A DNA stretch of 35,563 nucleotides from Microcoleus sp. GA_180221_E-2-1-MAG-45_12 (GTDB lineage Bacteria > Cyanobacteriota > Cyanobacteriia > Cyanobacteriales > JAAUUE01), in NCBI GenBank assembly GCA_020692245.1, contig JAIMKT010000016.1, positions 30,120-65,682 on the forward strand. Direction: 5' to 3'. Shown piece by piece: positions 1 through 7,381 of this stretch. Below the pieces are notes generated by a model, which did no database searches, was not told the DNA's origin, and saw only the letters and a program-made list of their open reading frames with translations. The number at the start of each line of letters is the position of its first letter. Position 1 is the first letter of the stretch. A program made the position numbers and the translations under genes.

Positions 1-391
1 CATCGATCGCCACCACAATACATTGCGCTCCATAGCGATCGCTCGATCGATTAATCAATTCTGGTTCCCGGACAGCCGCCGAGTTAATACTGACCTTATC
101 CGCCCCGGCTCTTAATAAATCCTTGATATTTTCCAGAGATTGCACCCCTCCCCCCACAGTTAAGGGAATAAATACCTGCTCGGCAGTACGTTGCACCACA
201 TCAAGAATAATGCCTCGGTCTTCATGGGTGGCGGTAATATCCAAAAATACTAGTTCATCAGCTCCGGCTTCGTTATACACTTGGGCTAGTTCCACCGGAT
301 CCCCAGCATCCCGCAGATCCACAAAATTAATCCCCTTCACCACCCGCCCCGCTTTCACATCCAAACAGGGTAATATCCGCTTTGCCAACAT
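1..391 (-). CDS. hisF: Imidazole glycerol phosphate synthase subunit HisF (3' end cut by window edge)
   Basis: This is the cyclase subunit of imidazole glycerol phosphate synthase. It uses ammonia from HisH to turn PRFAR into imidazole glycerol phosphate and AICAR in histidine biosynthesis, in the cytoplasm. Reading the minus strand from the ATG at 389-391 gives [20 protein letters not shown], then a VDLRDAGDP stretch, [10 protein letters not shown], the PLTVGGGI phosphate-binding loop and [10 protein letters not shown], all typical of the HisF (beta-alpha)8 barrel. About 130 N-terminal codons are present out of roughly 255, and the rest lies beyond base 1. It is divergent from ruvB with a spacer of 47 bases. 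No other histidine gene is visible here. The assignment is firm; only the end is missing. Confidence 0.95.
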   Translation of the reverse strand, partial: MLAKRILPCLDVKAGRVVKGINFVDLRDAGDPVELAQVYNEAGADELVFLDITATHEDRGIILDVVQRTAEQVFIPLTVGGGVQSLENIKDLLRAGADKVSINSAAVREPELINRSSDRYGAQCIVVAID

Positions 392-438
392 AGAATTATA
401 GATATTGAATTATATATCTAGTCATCTTAACAGTCCCT

Positions 439-1593
439 ATGGCAATTATTTCTTCTCGTCCCCAGCCTACTAATTCTGGAGAACCACCCAAAAAAGCGAG
501 GGTTTCTGGGGCAAAACCTGCTGGCAAGAATTCCTCCCATCGAGATTTACTCCAAGGGGCAGCGACGATCGAGGAACAGCAGGGAGAAGAAAGTATTTTA
601 ATCAAAGGTAATCAAGGAGATCAGCAGCAGAGCCAAAATCCCCAAGAAGAGAAAATTCGCCCCCAACGCCTTGAGGATTATATTGGTCAAAAGGACTTGA
701 AGGGTGTGTTGCAGATTGCGATCGCCGCTGCTCAGGGCAGAAATGACCCCTTGGATCATCTACTCCTCTACGGGCCACCGGGCTTGGGCAAAACGACTAT
801 GGCAGTAATTCTTGCCACGGAAATGGGAACCAACTGCCAAATCACCTCGGCTCCAGCCCTAGAAAGACCCAGAGATATTGTGGGATTGTTAATGAAAATC
901 ACGGCGGGGGATATTTTATTTATTGATGAAATTCACCGCTTGAGCCGGATGACGGAGGAGTTACTCTATCCAGCCATGGAAGATTTTCGCCTAGATATCA
1001 CCATTGGCAAAGGACAAAGTGCCAAAATTCGCAGCCTGCCCTTACCTCCCTTTACCCTCGTGGGCGCAACTACCCGGGTGGGGGCTTTGAGTTCTCCCCT
1101 GCGCGATCGATTTGGTTTGATCCAGCGCCTAAAATTTTATGATTTAGCCGAACTCCAGACGATCGTTCAACGGACTGCGAGAATTTTACCTGTGGAAGTC
1201 ACCCCAGAGGGAGCCGAGGAAATTGCTCGTCGATCGAGGGGAACTCCCCGGATTGCCAATCGCCTCTTAAAACGAGTCCGGGATTATGCCCAAGTCCACC
1301 AAGCTTCCGAAACTAGCACCAAAATTACTCAAGAAGTGGCTGTGGAGGCTCTGGAACTATTGGAAGTGGATCCCTTGGGGTTGGATTGGACCGATCGCAG
1401 CCTCTTGCAGATCATGATTGATAATTTCAAAGGTGGCCCCGTGGGTTTAGATTCCCTTGCTGCTGCCACTGGGGAAGACGTGAAAACCATCGAAGAAGTA
1501 TACGAACCTTACCTCTTACAGATTGGTTATCTTCAACGCACCCCCAGAGGTAGAATTGTCACCGATGCTGCCCGAAAGCATTTGAGTAATTAG
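439..1593 (+). CDS. ruvB: Holliday junction branch migration ATPase RuvB
   Basis: RuvB is the hexameric AAA+ motor that drives branch migration of Holliday junctions together with RuvA during recombinational repair. The 384-residue product has Walker [11 protein letters not shown] (about 111-120), Walker B ILFIDEIH (about 159-166), the sensor-1 segment GATTRVG and the arginine-finger segment LRDRFG. A C-terminal winged helix includes [12 protein letters not shown] and ends near LQRTPRGR. The first 70 or so residues are a Q/E/S-rich tail not found in short RuvB proteins such as that of E. coli, but cyanobacterial RuvB proteins often carry one. The ATG start lies 47 bases from the divergent hisF start. 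ruvA and ruvC are not adjacent. The stop is followed within a few bases by a small REP element at 1596-1644. Confidence 0.96.
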   Translation: MAIISSRPQPTNSGEPPKKARVSGAKPAGKNSSHRDLLQGAATIEEQQGEESILIKGNQGDQQQSQNPQEEKIRPQRLEDYIGQKDLKGVLQIAIAAAQGRNDPLDHLLLYGPPGLGKTTMAVILATEMGTNCQITSAPALERPRDIVGLLMKITAGDILFIDEIHRLSRMTEELLYPAMEDFRLDITIGKGQSAKIRSLPLPPFTLVGATTRVGALSSPLRDRFGLIQRLKFYDLAELQTIVQRTARILPVEVTPEGAEEIARRSRGTPRIANRLLKRVRDYAQVHQASETSTKITQEVAVEALELLEVDPLGLDWTDRSLLQIMIDNFKGGPVGLDSLAAATGEDVKTIEEVYEPYLLQIGYLQRTPRGRIVTDAARKHLSN

Positions 1594-1595
1594 CT

Positions 1596-1644
1596 GAGGA
1601 TGTCTGAAAAAGGTTGCTTGGCAACTAAAGTCGTAACTATCCTC
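1596..1644. repeat. Short REP-like element (49 bp) with GAGGAT/ATCCTC ends
   Basis: The left end GAGGATGTCTGAAAAAG matches the end of the larger miniature element at 31501-31686. It then contains the core AACTAAAGTCGTAACTA and closes with ATCCTC, the reverse complement of its first six bases. It lies directly after the ruvB stop and before the TPR gene. It looks like a minimal or single-ended copy of the same dispersed family. Confidence 0.6.
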
Positions 1645-1681
1645 GGTCGATTTCTTGCAAAAACTGCCTACAATACTAGTT

Positions 1682-2545
1682 ATGGTCAACAAGATTCAAA
1701 GAGTTAGTAAATTTAAAAAGATAGGCAAAATTTGGCAACTGTGCGTGATCCTAGCTCTCGTATTGTTAAGTAGCCTTTGGTCTGGTTATCCAGCCTTTGC
1801 CAACTCCACCACCAACTCCAGCGTTTATACCGAAGAGCAGATTCAAGCCGGGAACGAACTAACCCAGAAGGCGTTTGCCCTCACAGAGCAGGGAAAATTT
1901 GCTCAAGCCGAGAGTTACTGGACAGATTTGATTGAAGAATTTCCAGAAAATCCGGCGATGTGGAGTAATCGAGGTAATGCCAAAGTTAGCCAAAATCAGC
2001 TAGAGAGTGCGATCGAGGATTTTAATCAAGCGATTATGCTGGCTCCTACGGCTACGGATCCCTATCTCAATCGGGGGACGGCTTGGGAAGGTTTGGGAGA
2101 ATGGGACAAGGCGATCGCCGACTATCACAAAGTATTAGAGCTTGACCCCCAAGATGCCATGGGCTACAACAATCTCGGTAATGCCCACGCCGGACAGAGA
2201 AAATGGCAGGAAGCGATCGACTACTACCAAAAAGCCACAGAACTCGCCCCTAATTTTGCCTTTGCCCGCGCCAACTACGCCCTTGCTCTCTACGAAATTG
2301 GTGACATCGACAAATCTTTACAAACCATGCGGAATCTTGTCCGTAAGTATCCCCAGTTTGCAGATGTCCGGGCGGCGCTCACTGCTGTGCTGTGGAGTAC
2401 GGGCAAGCAAGGAGAAGCAGAAAGTAACTGGGTAGCCGCCTTGGGCTTGGATCCCCGCTATCGCAACCTCACTTGGCTAGAAGTAAATCGCCGTTGGCCG
2501 CCTCAAATGATTGCTGCCCTCGAAAAATTCCTGAAGCTCCAATAA
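1682..2545 (+). CDS. Exported tetratricopeptide-repeat protein
   Basis: A 287-residue protein made of a signal peptide and a solenoid of TPR units, which mediate protein-protein contacts. From the ATG at 1682 the N-terminus is basic (MVNKIQRVSKFKK), followed by a hydrophobic core (LCVILALVLLSSLW) and an AFA-N cleavage site near residue 40. About five to six TPR units follow, such as NPAMWSNRGNAKVSQNQLES, DPYLNRGTAWEGLGEWDKAI and DAMGYNNLGNAHAGQRKWQE. An upstream in-frame TTG at 1655 would put nine residues before a better start, so the ATG is preferred. The product should act in the thylakoid lumen or periplasm. Its position just upstream of psbI makes a role in photosystem assembly conceivable, but this is inference from context only. 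Confidence 0.85.
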   Translation: MVNKIQRVSKFKKIGKIWQLCVILALVLLSSLWSGYPAFANSTTNSSVYTEEQIQAGNELTQKAFALTEQGKFAQAESYWTDLIEEFPENPAMWSNRGNAKVSQNQLESAIEDFNQAIMLAPTATDPYLNRGTAWEGLGEWDKAIADYHKVLELDPQDAMGYNNLGNAHAGQRKWQEAIDYYQKATELAPNFAFARANYALALYEIGDIDKSLQTMRNLVRKYPQFADVRAALTAVLWSTGKQGEAESNWVAALGLDPRYRNLTWLEVNRRWPPQMIAALEKFLKLQ

Positions 2546-2578
2546 TTTCCTGAACTGGGAAACCAAGGGCGGAATATC

Positions 2579-2607
2579 TTGAGTCAGATTCCCCTGTCCA
2601 GTATGAT
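2579..2607 (+). promoter_or_regulatory. Candidate sigma-70-type promoter of psbI
   Basis: TTGAGT (2579-2584) and TATGAT (2602-2607) are separated by 17 bases. They would start transcription near base 2614, about 38 bases before the psbI ATG. The element lies between the TPR stop and psbI, so psbI can be transcribed on its own. It was assigned from consensus match only. Confidence 0.5.
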
Positions 2608-2651
2608 AAGGATGCTGTCAAATTTTTAACAAATTTACCCCTAAGAAACCT

Positions 2652-2768
2652 ATGTTGACTCTAAAAATTGCTGTTTATATCGTTGTTGGTATTTTTGCTA
2701 GTTTATTTATCTTTGGCTTTTTGTCCAGTGACCCCGCTCGGAACCCAAAACGTCGGGATATGGAGTAG
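2652..2768 (+). CDS. psbI: Photosystem II reaction center protein I
   Basis: This 38-codon gene encodes a single-helix subunit of photosystem II. PsbI sits at the periphery of the D1 side in the thylakoid membrane and stabilises assembly and dimers. The translation begins [20 protein letters not shown], continues [18 protein letters not shown] and ends at TAG. One transmembrane helix spans about residues 4-23, followed by the conserved [10 protein letters not shown] stromal/cytoplasmic tail of the family. The length matches the usual 38 residues. No strong Shine-Dalgarno sequence is visible. It is monocistronic or co-transcribed with the DUF3769 gene 96 bases downstream. It is short enough to be missed by automatic callers. 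Confidence 0.96.
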   Translation: MLTLKIAVYIVVGIFASLFIFGFLSSDPARNPKRRDME

Positions 2769-2799
2769 GGAGTAGCTATGCTGGTGGGGAATTACGCAC

Positions 2800-2831
2800 G
2801 TGAAACAAGTTAAGTAAGTGAAACAAGTTAA
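2800..2831. repeat. 14-bp direct repeat in the psbI-DUF3769 spacer
   Basis: GTGAAACAAGTTAA occurs at 2800-2813 and again at 2818-2831, a period of 18 bases, about 35 bases before the next start codon. It could be a regulatory direct repeat or a replication-slippage duplication. Confidence 0.5.
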
Positions 2832-2864
2832 TTCCCGCCACTTTGATGGTTACAAATACGCGTT

Positions 2865-5327
2865 ATGACCTATACGGTTCCTCCGCTCAACCCACCGATC
2901 GCGATCGAAAATGTAGTTAATGTAGTTAACGTAGTTGATAACGCTAGTATTGACGTAGCTAGGATAGTTAATACACCTAGGGCAGCTACGGAAATTCCTA
3001 GTAACAATACCCCCGTTTCTTCCTCAGAATTTTCGGGATTTTCGGCTAGTAATGCCAATGTTTCTCCCCCAGAATTTTCGGGAGGATGGGAGTTTAGCAC
3101 CAGAGCGAATACCCTAGGGGAACCCATCACAGGCAGGGAGGTTTTTGAAGGATCACCAAGTTCTCTAATAGCTGCACCTCCAGTGAGTGTTCCTACTGAC
3201 CAGAACATTTCTCAGATTCATCAAAATCTTGCCCCAAGCATTAATCAGAATGCTACCCAGATTGTTAATCCCAGTGTCAGTCCAAGAGTTGCTCAAAATA
3301 TTACTCAGAATATTACTCCAAATATTCCTCAAACTTCGCCAAGACCGCCCCTTGCTCCGCCTCCAGAACCACGCCCTTCCCTAGTTATTCCTGATCCAGC
3401 TAATAATCCAAATAATCCCAGTAATACTCCAGAGCCTAATCCCGCTCCCGGTGTAAATCCCCAGCCCCCGTCGAACCCAGCCACAATTCCGGTAGTGGAG
3501 TTGAATGCCGATCGACAGGAATTTTCTATCCCTAGGCAGGTGGTGACAGCGGAAGGGAATGTCCTCCTGAGATATCAACAGGCGGTGTTAAATGCCGATC
3601 GAGCGCAGGTAAATATCCCCAATCGATTTGTGAGTGCCAATGGGAATGTAGTTCTCCGCCGGGGTTTTCAGGTGCTGCGGGGCGATCGCTTCCAGTATTT
3701 TTTCGTCCAAGACCAAGGCACAGTACTCAATAGCAGTGGCGAGATCTTTTTGCCAACTACTACGGGAGATTTTCTGATCGACAACAATCCTGTGGTTGGG
3801 CTACCTCGTTTACCTAGTACCGAAGTGATCGATCGCCAGCCCTTGGACAATATTATTAGTCGGGGCGGTTATTCCTTTATCATTGGTGGGGGAACGGACT
3901 TTGGGAATCTGCGTACACCCCAGAGTGGCGGGATGATTAACCGTTTACGTTTTCAAGCCGAGGAACTAAATTTTGATAGCACTGGTTGGAGTGGGCGCAA
4001 TGTCCGGATTACCAACGACCCTTTTTCACCGCCGGAATTAGAACTTAGGGCTGACACCGCTAGAGTCCAACAGACCCAGACCGACGTTACCGAAATTACT
4101 GCCACCCGCGCCCGGCTAGTTTTGGATCAATCTACGGAAGTTCCCCTGTTCCTCGATCGCCTCGTGTTGGATCGGCGGAGTCAGAGTCCTTCTATTTTTG
4201 ATGTGGGGTTTGATAATGGCGATCGAGGGGGATTATTTATTCAGCGTAGTTTTCGGGTGATCGATCGACCCGGCTTTGCTTTCACTGTTACTCCTCAATA
4301 TTTTGTCCAGAGGGCAACCATCGGTGGTGCGGGGTTACTCAGTCCCTCAGCCTTTGGGGTAGTGGCAAATCTAGAAGGTGTTCTCAGTCCGACTACTCTG
4401 GCAACTGGGAATTTAGTTTTAACCAGTTTTGCCACCAACGAAATCGAAGAGCGACTCCGGGCTAGTCTACGAGTCCGTCAGACCCTAGGGGAAGTCAATC
4501 CCCATTTCTTGAATCTGGAATATACCTATCGCGATCGACTCTTTAATGGTTCCCTTGGCTTTCAAACCGTCCATAGTAGTATCGGCGCAGTCCTAGTTTC
4601 GCCCCTAATTCCCCTCGGAGATACGGGGATCACCTTGAACTACCAAGGCGGCATTCAATACATCAACTCGGAGACCGATCGCCTCCAACTCCTCAGCCCC
4701 GTCCGCGCCAATAACCGGATCAACCTCACCCGCTACCAAGCCAGTGCCTCCCTCGGCAGATCATTTCGGATTTGGCAGGGGGAAGCTCTACCCGCCACTA
4801 GAGAAGAGGGACTCCGCTACACCCCCAATCCCATCAGACCTTTCTTACAAATTAATACGGCTTTGAACGGGCTATACAGTGGCTACAGCAATGGAGACAG
4901 CCAAGAAGCCCTAACTGGCAGAATTGAATTACAGGGGCAGATTGGCAATCTTTCCCGCCTCTATGGTGATTACACTGCTTTTAATATCGGCTATTCTCAA
5001 ACTATTAAACAGGGAAATTCGCCCTTTTTGTTCGATCGCCTCGTTGATACCAGAGTTCTCAGTGCCGGAATTGTGCAGCAAGTCTATGGACCTTTCCTGA
5101 TCGGCTTCCAAACAGCAATCAACCTCGATAGCGGCGCTCAAATCAGCACCGACTACATTTTTGAGTACCGCCGTCGCACCCACAGCATCACTATCCGCTA
5201 CAACCCGATCGTCCAAGTAGGCTCCATCAACCTGAGAATCAGTGATTTCAACTGGAATGGCAATGCAGGCAGTTTTGATGACAATTTAGGTATTCGTCCG
5301 GTTGTCCAAGGTGTTACTAGAGATTAA
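2865..5327 (+). CDS. DUF3769 domain protein, LptD-like outer-membrane beta-barrel
   Basis: An 820-residue protein of the cyanobacterial DUF3769 family, regarded as the counterpart of the LPS-assembly protein LptD, which places lipopolysaccharide in the outer leaflet of the outer membrane. Three parts are visible. Residues 1 to about 205 are low-complexity and rich in Asn, Pro, Ser and Ile. A LptA/OstA-like jellyroll segment starts at VELNADRQEF (about 210) with repeated phrases such as TAEGNVLLRYQQ and SANGNVVLRRG. From about 330 to the end, alternating polar and aromatic strands fit a beta-barrel. There is no recognisable signal peptide, and an in-frame TGA lies eight codons before the ATG, so no longer start exists. 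Codons 16-25 come from a 9-base tandem repeat (NVVNVVNVV). Confidence 0.75.
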   Translation: MTYTVPPLNPPIAIENVVNVVNVVDNASIDVARIVNTPRAATEIPSNNTPVSSSEFSGFSASNANVSPPEFSGGWEFSTRANTLGEPITGREVFEGSPSSLIAAPPVSVPTDQNISQIHQNLAPSINQNATQIVNPSVSPRVAQNITQNITPNIPQTSPRPPLAPPPEPRPSLVIPDPANNPNNPSNTPEPNPAPGVNPQPPSNPATIPVVELNADRQEFSIPRQVVTAEGNVLLRYQQAVLNADRAQVNIPNRFVSANGNVVLRRGFQVLRGDRFQYFFVQDQGTVLNSSGEIFLPTTTGDFLIDNNPVVGLPRLPSTEVIDRQPLDNIISRGGYSFIIGGGTDFGNLRTPQSGGMINRLRFQAEELNFDSTGWSGRNVRITNDPFSPPELELRADTARVQQTQTDVTEITATRARLVLDQSTEVPLFLDRLVLDRRSQSPSIFDVGFDNGDRGGLFIQRSFRVIDRPGFAFTVTPQYFVQRATIGGAGLLSPSAFGVVANLEGVLSPTTLATGNLVLTSFATNEIEERLRASLRVRQTLGEVNPHFLNLEYTYRDRLFNGSLGFQTVHSSIGAVLVSPLIPLGDTGITLNYQGGIQYINSETDRLQLLSPVRANNRINLTRYQASASLGRSFRIWQGEALPATREEGLRYTPNPIRPFLQINTALNGLYSGYSNGDSQEALTGRIELQGQIGNLSRLYGDYTAFNIGYSQTIKQGNSPFLFDRLVDTRVLSAGIVQQVYGPFLIGFQTAINLDSGAQISTDYIFEYRRRTHSITIRYNPIVQVGSINLRISDFNWNGNAGSFDDNLGIRPVVQGVTRD

Positions 5328-5337
5328 ATAGCGTAAG

Positions 5338-5417
5338 TTAGGTTTGACAAAAAGCTATGACCTAAGCCTAGAGACTTGTCCAGAGTGAATCAGAACTTTT
5401 TATATAGCAACAAGTCT
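5338..5417. other. Inverted repeats between convergent genes, possible weak terminators
   Basis: Two perfect inverted repeats lie between the convergent stop codons of the DUF3769 gene and the hydrolase. They are TTAGGT/ACCTAA (5338-5343 and 5360-5365) and AGACTTGT/ACAAGTCT (5372-5379 and 5410-5417). Loops are 16 and 30 bases, and no clean U-tract follows on either strand, so intrinsic termination is uncertain. Confidence 0.3.
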
Positions 5418-5438
5418 ATTGATGATCTTAACTCCTGT

Positions 5439-6908
5439 CTAGGGCGAGGGTCTTTTAATCCAATCAGCAATGTCTTGGATTACGGTTTCTGAGACGTGAC
5501 TAGAAACTTGGTATTCAGCGGGGCTGGGAGTGCCTGTACCGGGGATGAAGAGATGGTTTAGTTGGGGATAACTTTTGAGAGTAGCGTTTGGTCGATCGCC
5601 CAAGGCTGTTTGCCAACCTTGAAAATCTGCCATAGTCACTTGATAGTCTCGTTCTCCTTGGAGAATTAATAATCTTTGGGTTAAACTCTGGGCAGCGATC
5701 GCCGGATCATAGCCCTGTAAATCTTGCCAATAACTCACGGTAGCTCCTAACAAAGGTGTATTAGCCGGAACACGATCCCAAGCAGCATTTTTAATCACCT
5801 CTGCCTGTTGCCGAATGCCATCTATTAACTGTTGTTCTTCCGGTGTCACTGTGCCATCGAGGTTTACTAGGTAGATAGTCTGCTCTAGGAATAAATCTTC
5901 CAAGGGGCGAGTCGGGGCAGCAAGGGCGATGAGTCCAGCAAGTTGGGAATCCCTAGCTCCAATTCTGGGAATCATTAAGCCCCCTAAACTGTGACCGAGA
6001 ATGTAGATACTTTGGGGATTTAGGGAAGCAAGATTTTGATTAGTCTGAGCGTACTGCCGGAGAAAATTCACCGCCTCGATCGCATCATCCACCACCTCCT
6101 CTTTGATGGTAAAACTGCCCTGAAACTCTTGGGGATAAACTAAAGTCCGCTTGTCATAGCGCAACACCGCCACCCCCAAACTAGCTAAACCCCAGGCCAA
6201 ATCCCGGAAAGGTTTATTTGCCCCGATGGTTTCATCTCGATCGTTCGGCCCCGATCCATGCACCAACACCACCACCGGAAAATTACTTCCTTCCCTAGGA
6301 ATAGTCAGGGTTCCGGGCAGGAGATTTGCTCCTGTGCCAATTTGGACTGTTTCTTCCCGAAATTTACTCGGATCAGCATAGCTAGGCGGGGCAAAGGTTT
6401 GGGTAGCTTGGACAGGAATAAAATACAAACCAGCAATTTGTCGATCGCTATTCACCATTACTTGCACTCGTAAACTATCCTTCGCAAACTGACAAACCAC
6501 CACAAACACTTCTCTACCCCCCAGAATTTGGCGGTTTACCTCCTTGATTTCCTGAAAGTCCCCCAACTCCTGAGTAATCGCCGTCCACGCCTGCTGAATT
6601 TCCTCCACAGTTACATTTCTCTGCGTGGCGGGGCTAAAATTGGCAAAGGCTTCTCCAAAGTTTCCTTGAATCAGTTGATTAACCAAAGTAAGGGCGATCG
6701 CTTGATATTCAGTAGTATCCATATTATTAATCGGCGTGCGATTGGTCATAGCAGTCACAATTCGGTTACTCTCACCATCGAAGTCTGATCTTTGCTGAAG
6801 GGCGGCGATCGGCTCCGGCTGATAAATTATCATCCCTAAAACTAGTCCCAAAGTCAAAAGGCTCAGGAGCAGATTTCTAAAAAGTTTTAATCCCAGAGAT
6901 AATTTCAT
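5439..6908 (-). CDS. Exported alpha/beta hydrolase with N-terminal DUF3887 domain
   Basis: Serine hydrolase, probably an esterase or peptidase-like enzyme acting outside the cytoplasm; the substrate is unknown. From the ATG at 6906-6908 the protein has 489 residues. A basic N-terminus and hydrophobic stretch (residues 8-28) form a signal peptide or anchor. A DUF3887-like domain covers about 66-165 (TTEYQAIALTLVNQLIQGNF, then VEEIQQAWTAI). The alpha/beta hydrolase covers about 185-485, with the oxyanion region VHGSGPNDRDE, nucleophile elbow GHSLGG (Ser307), acid Asp421 in QGERDYQV and His452 in QLNHLF. In-frame starts at 6950 (ATG) and 7109 exist; the 7109 start adds an implausible hydrophobic leader, while 6950 remains possible. 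It is convergent with the DUF3769 gene and divergent from cydA. Confidence 0.85.
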   Translation of the reverse strand: MKLSLGLKLFRNLLLSLLTLGLVLGMIIYQPEPIAALQQRSDFDGESNRIVTAMTNRTPINNMDTTEYQAIALTLVNQLIQGNFGEAFANFSPATQRNVTVEEIQQAWTAITQELGDFQEIKEVNRQILGGREVFVVVCQFAKDSLRVQVMVNSDRQIAGLYFIPVQATQTFAPPSYADPSKFREETVQIGTGANLLPGTLTIPREGSNFPVVVLVHGSGPNDRDETIGANKPFRDLAWGLASLGVAVLRYDKRTLVYPQEFQGSFTIKEEVVDDAIEAVNFLRQYAQTNQNLASLNPQSIYILGHSLGGLMIPRIGARDSQLAGLIALAAPTRPLEDLFLEQTIYLVNLDGTVTPEEQQLIDGIRQQAEVIKNAAWDRVPANTPLLGATVSYWQDLQGYDPAIAAQSLTQRLLILQGERDYQVTMADFQGWQTALGDRPNATLKSYPQLNHLFIPGTGTPSPAEYQVSSHVSETVIQDIADWIKRPSP

Positions 6909-7381
6909 TTTCTTATTGCGATCGGTTTTTGGGGGAAGTAGTTTTCTCATTACCTTTTTACCTGAGATTGGCTCCGGTGTGCTATCAAAGATTAAAGTAG
7001 ATGCTAGCAAATCAATCAATAGATCAATTAGTGAAAATGTAATTAATTTAACTCTTTTTTTATTGTTTCTCTCTATTAAAAAAGGTATTAATCTACGACA
7101 ATGTGTCAAACCTTAAGACTTTCCGAGAGATGATTAAATAAAAGTATTAATGGCTTATTCTCAATATCAAATCTAGATTCATTAATTTGCTTATCCAAGT
7201 GCTTAAATCCTCTGCTGCACCAAAGATCAGCACTCCCGAACCTCCTTCATAAATTCGGAAATAAGCAAATTGCGATCGCCAGATTTTGCCCTAGTATTTT
7301 TTGGTGTCTCTTGAATAATTCACTAAAATAAATTACTAATAACGCCTCGATAATTCACCAGAAAATATCTTCATAACCTCC
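6909..7381. other. 473-base spacer between divergent hydrolase and cydA
   Basis: Apart from possible N-terminal extensions of the hydrolase, no gene is visible here. The stretch holds a palindrome AATCTAGATT at 7170-7179, the three-way-junction fold at 7183-7272, a HIP1 octamer GCGATCGC at 7272-7279, and a possible cydA promoter TTGGTG (7301-7306), 17 bases, TAAAAT (7324-7329). Confidence 0.6.
7183..7272. ncRNA. Predicted three-way-junction structured element upstream of cydA
   Basis: Three nested or adjacent perfect helices fit a compact junction. P1 is AATTTGCTTAT (7184-7194) with ATAAGCAAATT (7261-7271), extendable by one U-G pair. P2 is AGTGCT (7198-7203) with AGCACT (7229-7234). P3 is CCGAA (7236-7240) with TTCGG (7254-7258). 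Junction linkers are 3, 1 and 2 bases. The P3 loop contains CCTCCTT, which reads as AAGGAGG on the other strand. The strand of the transcript is unknown: it could be a leader of the hydrolase, an element upstream of cydAB or a stand-alone RNA. It matches no riboswitch that I recognise. Confidence 0.4.
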
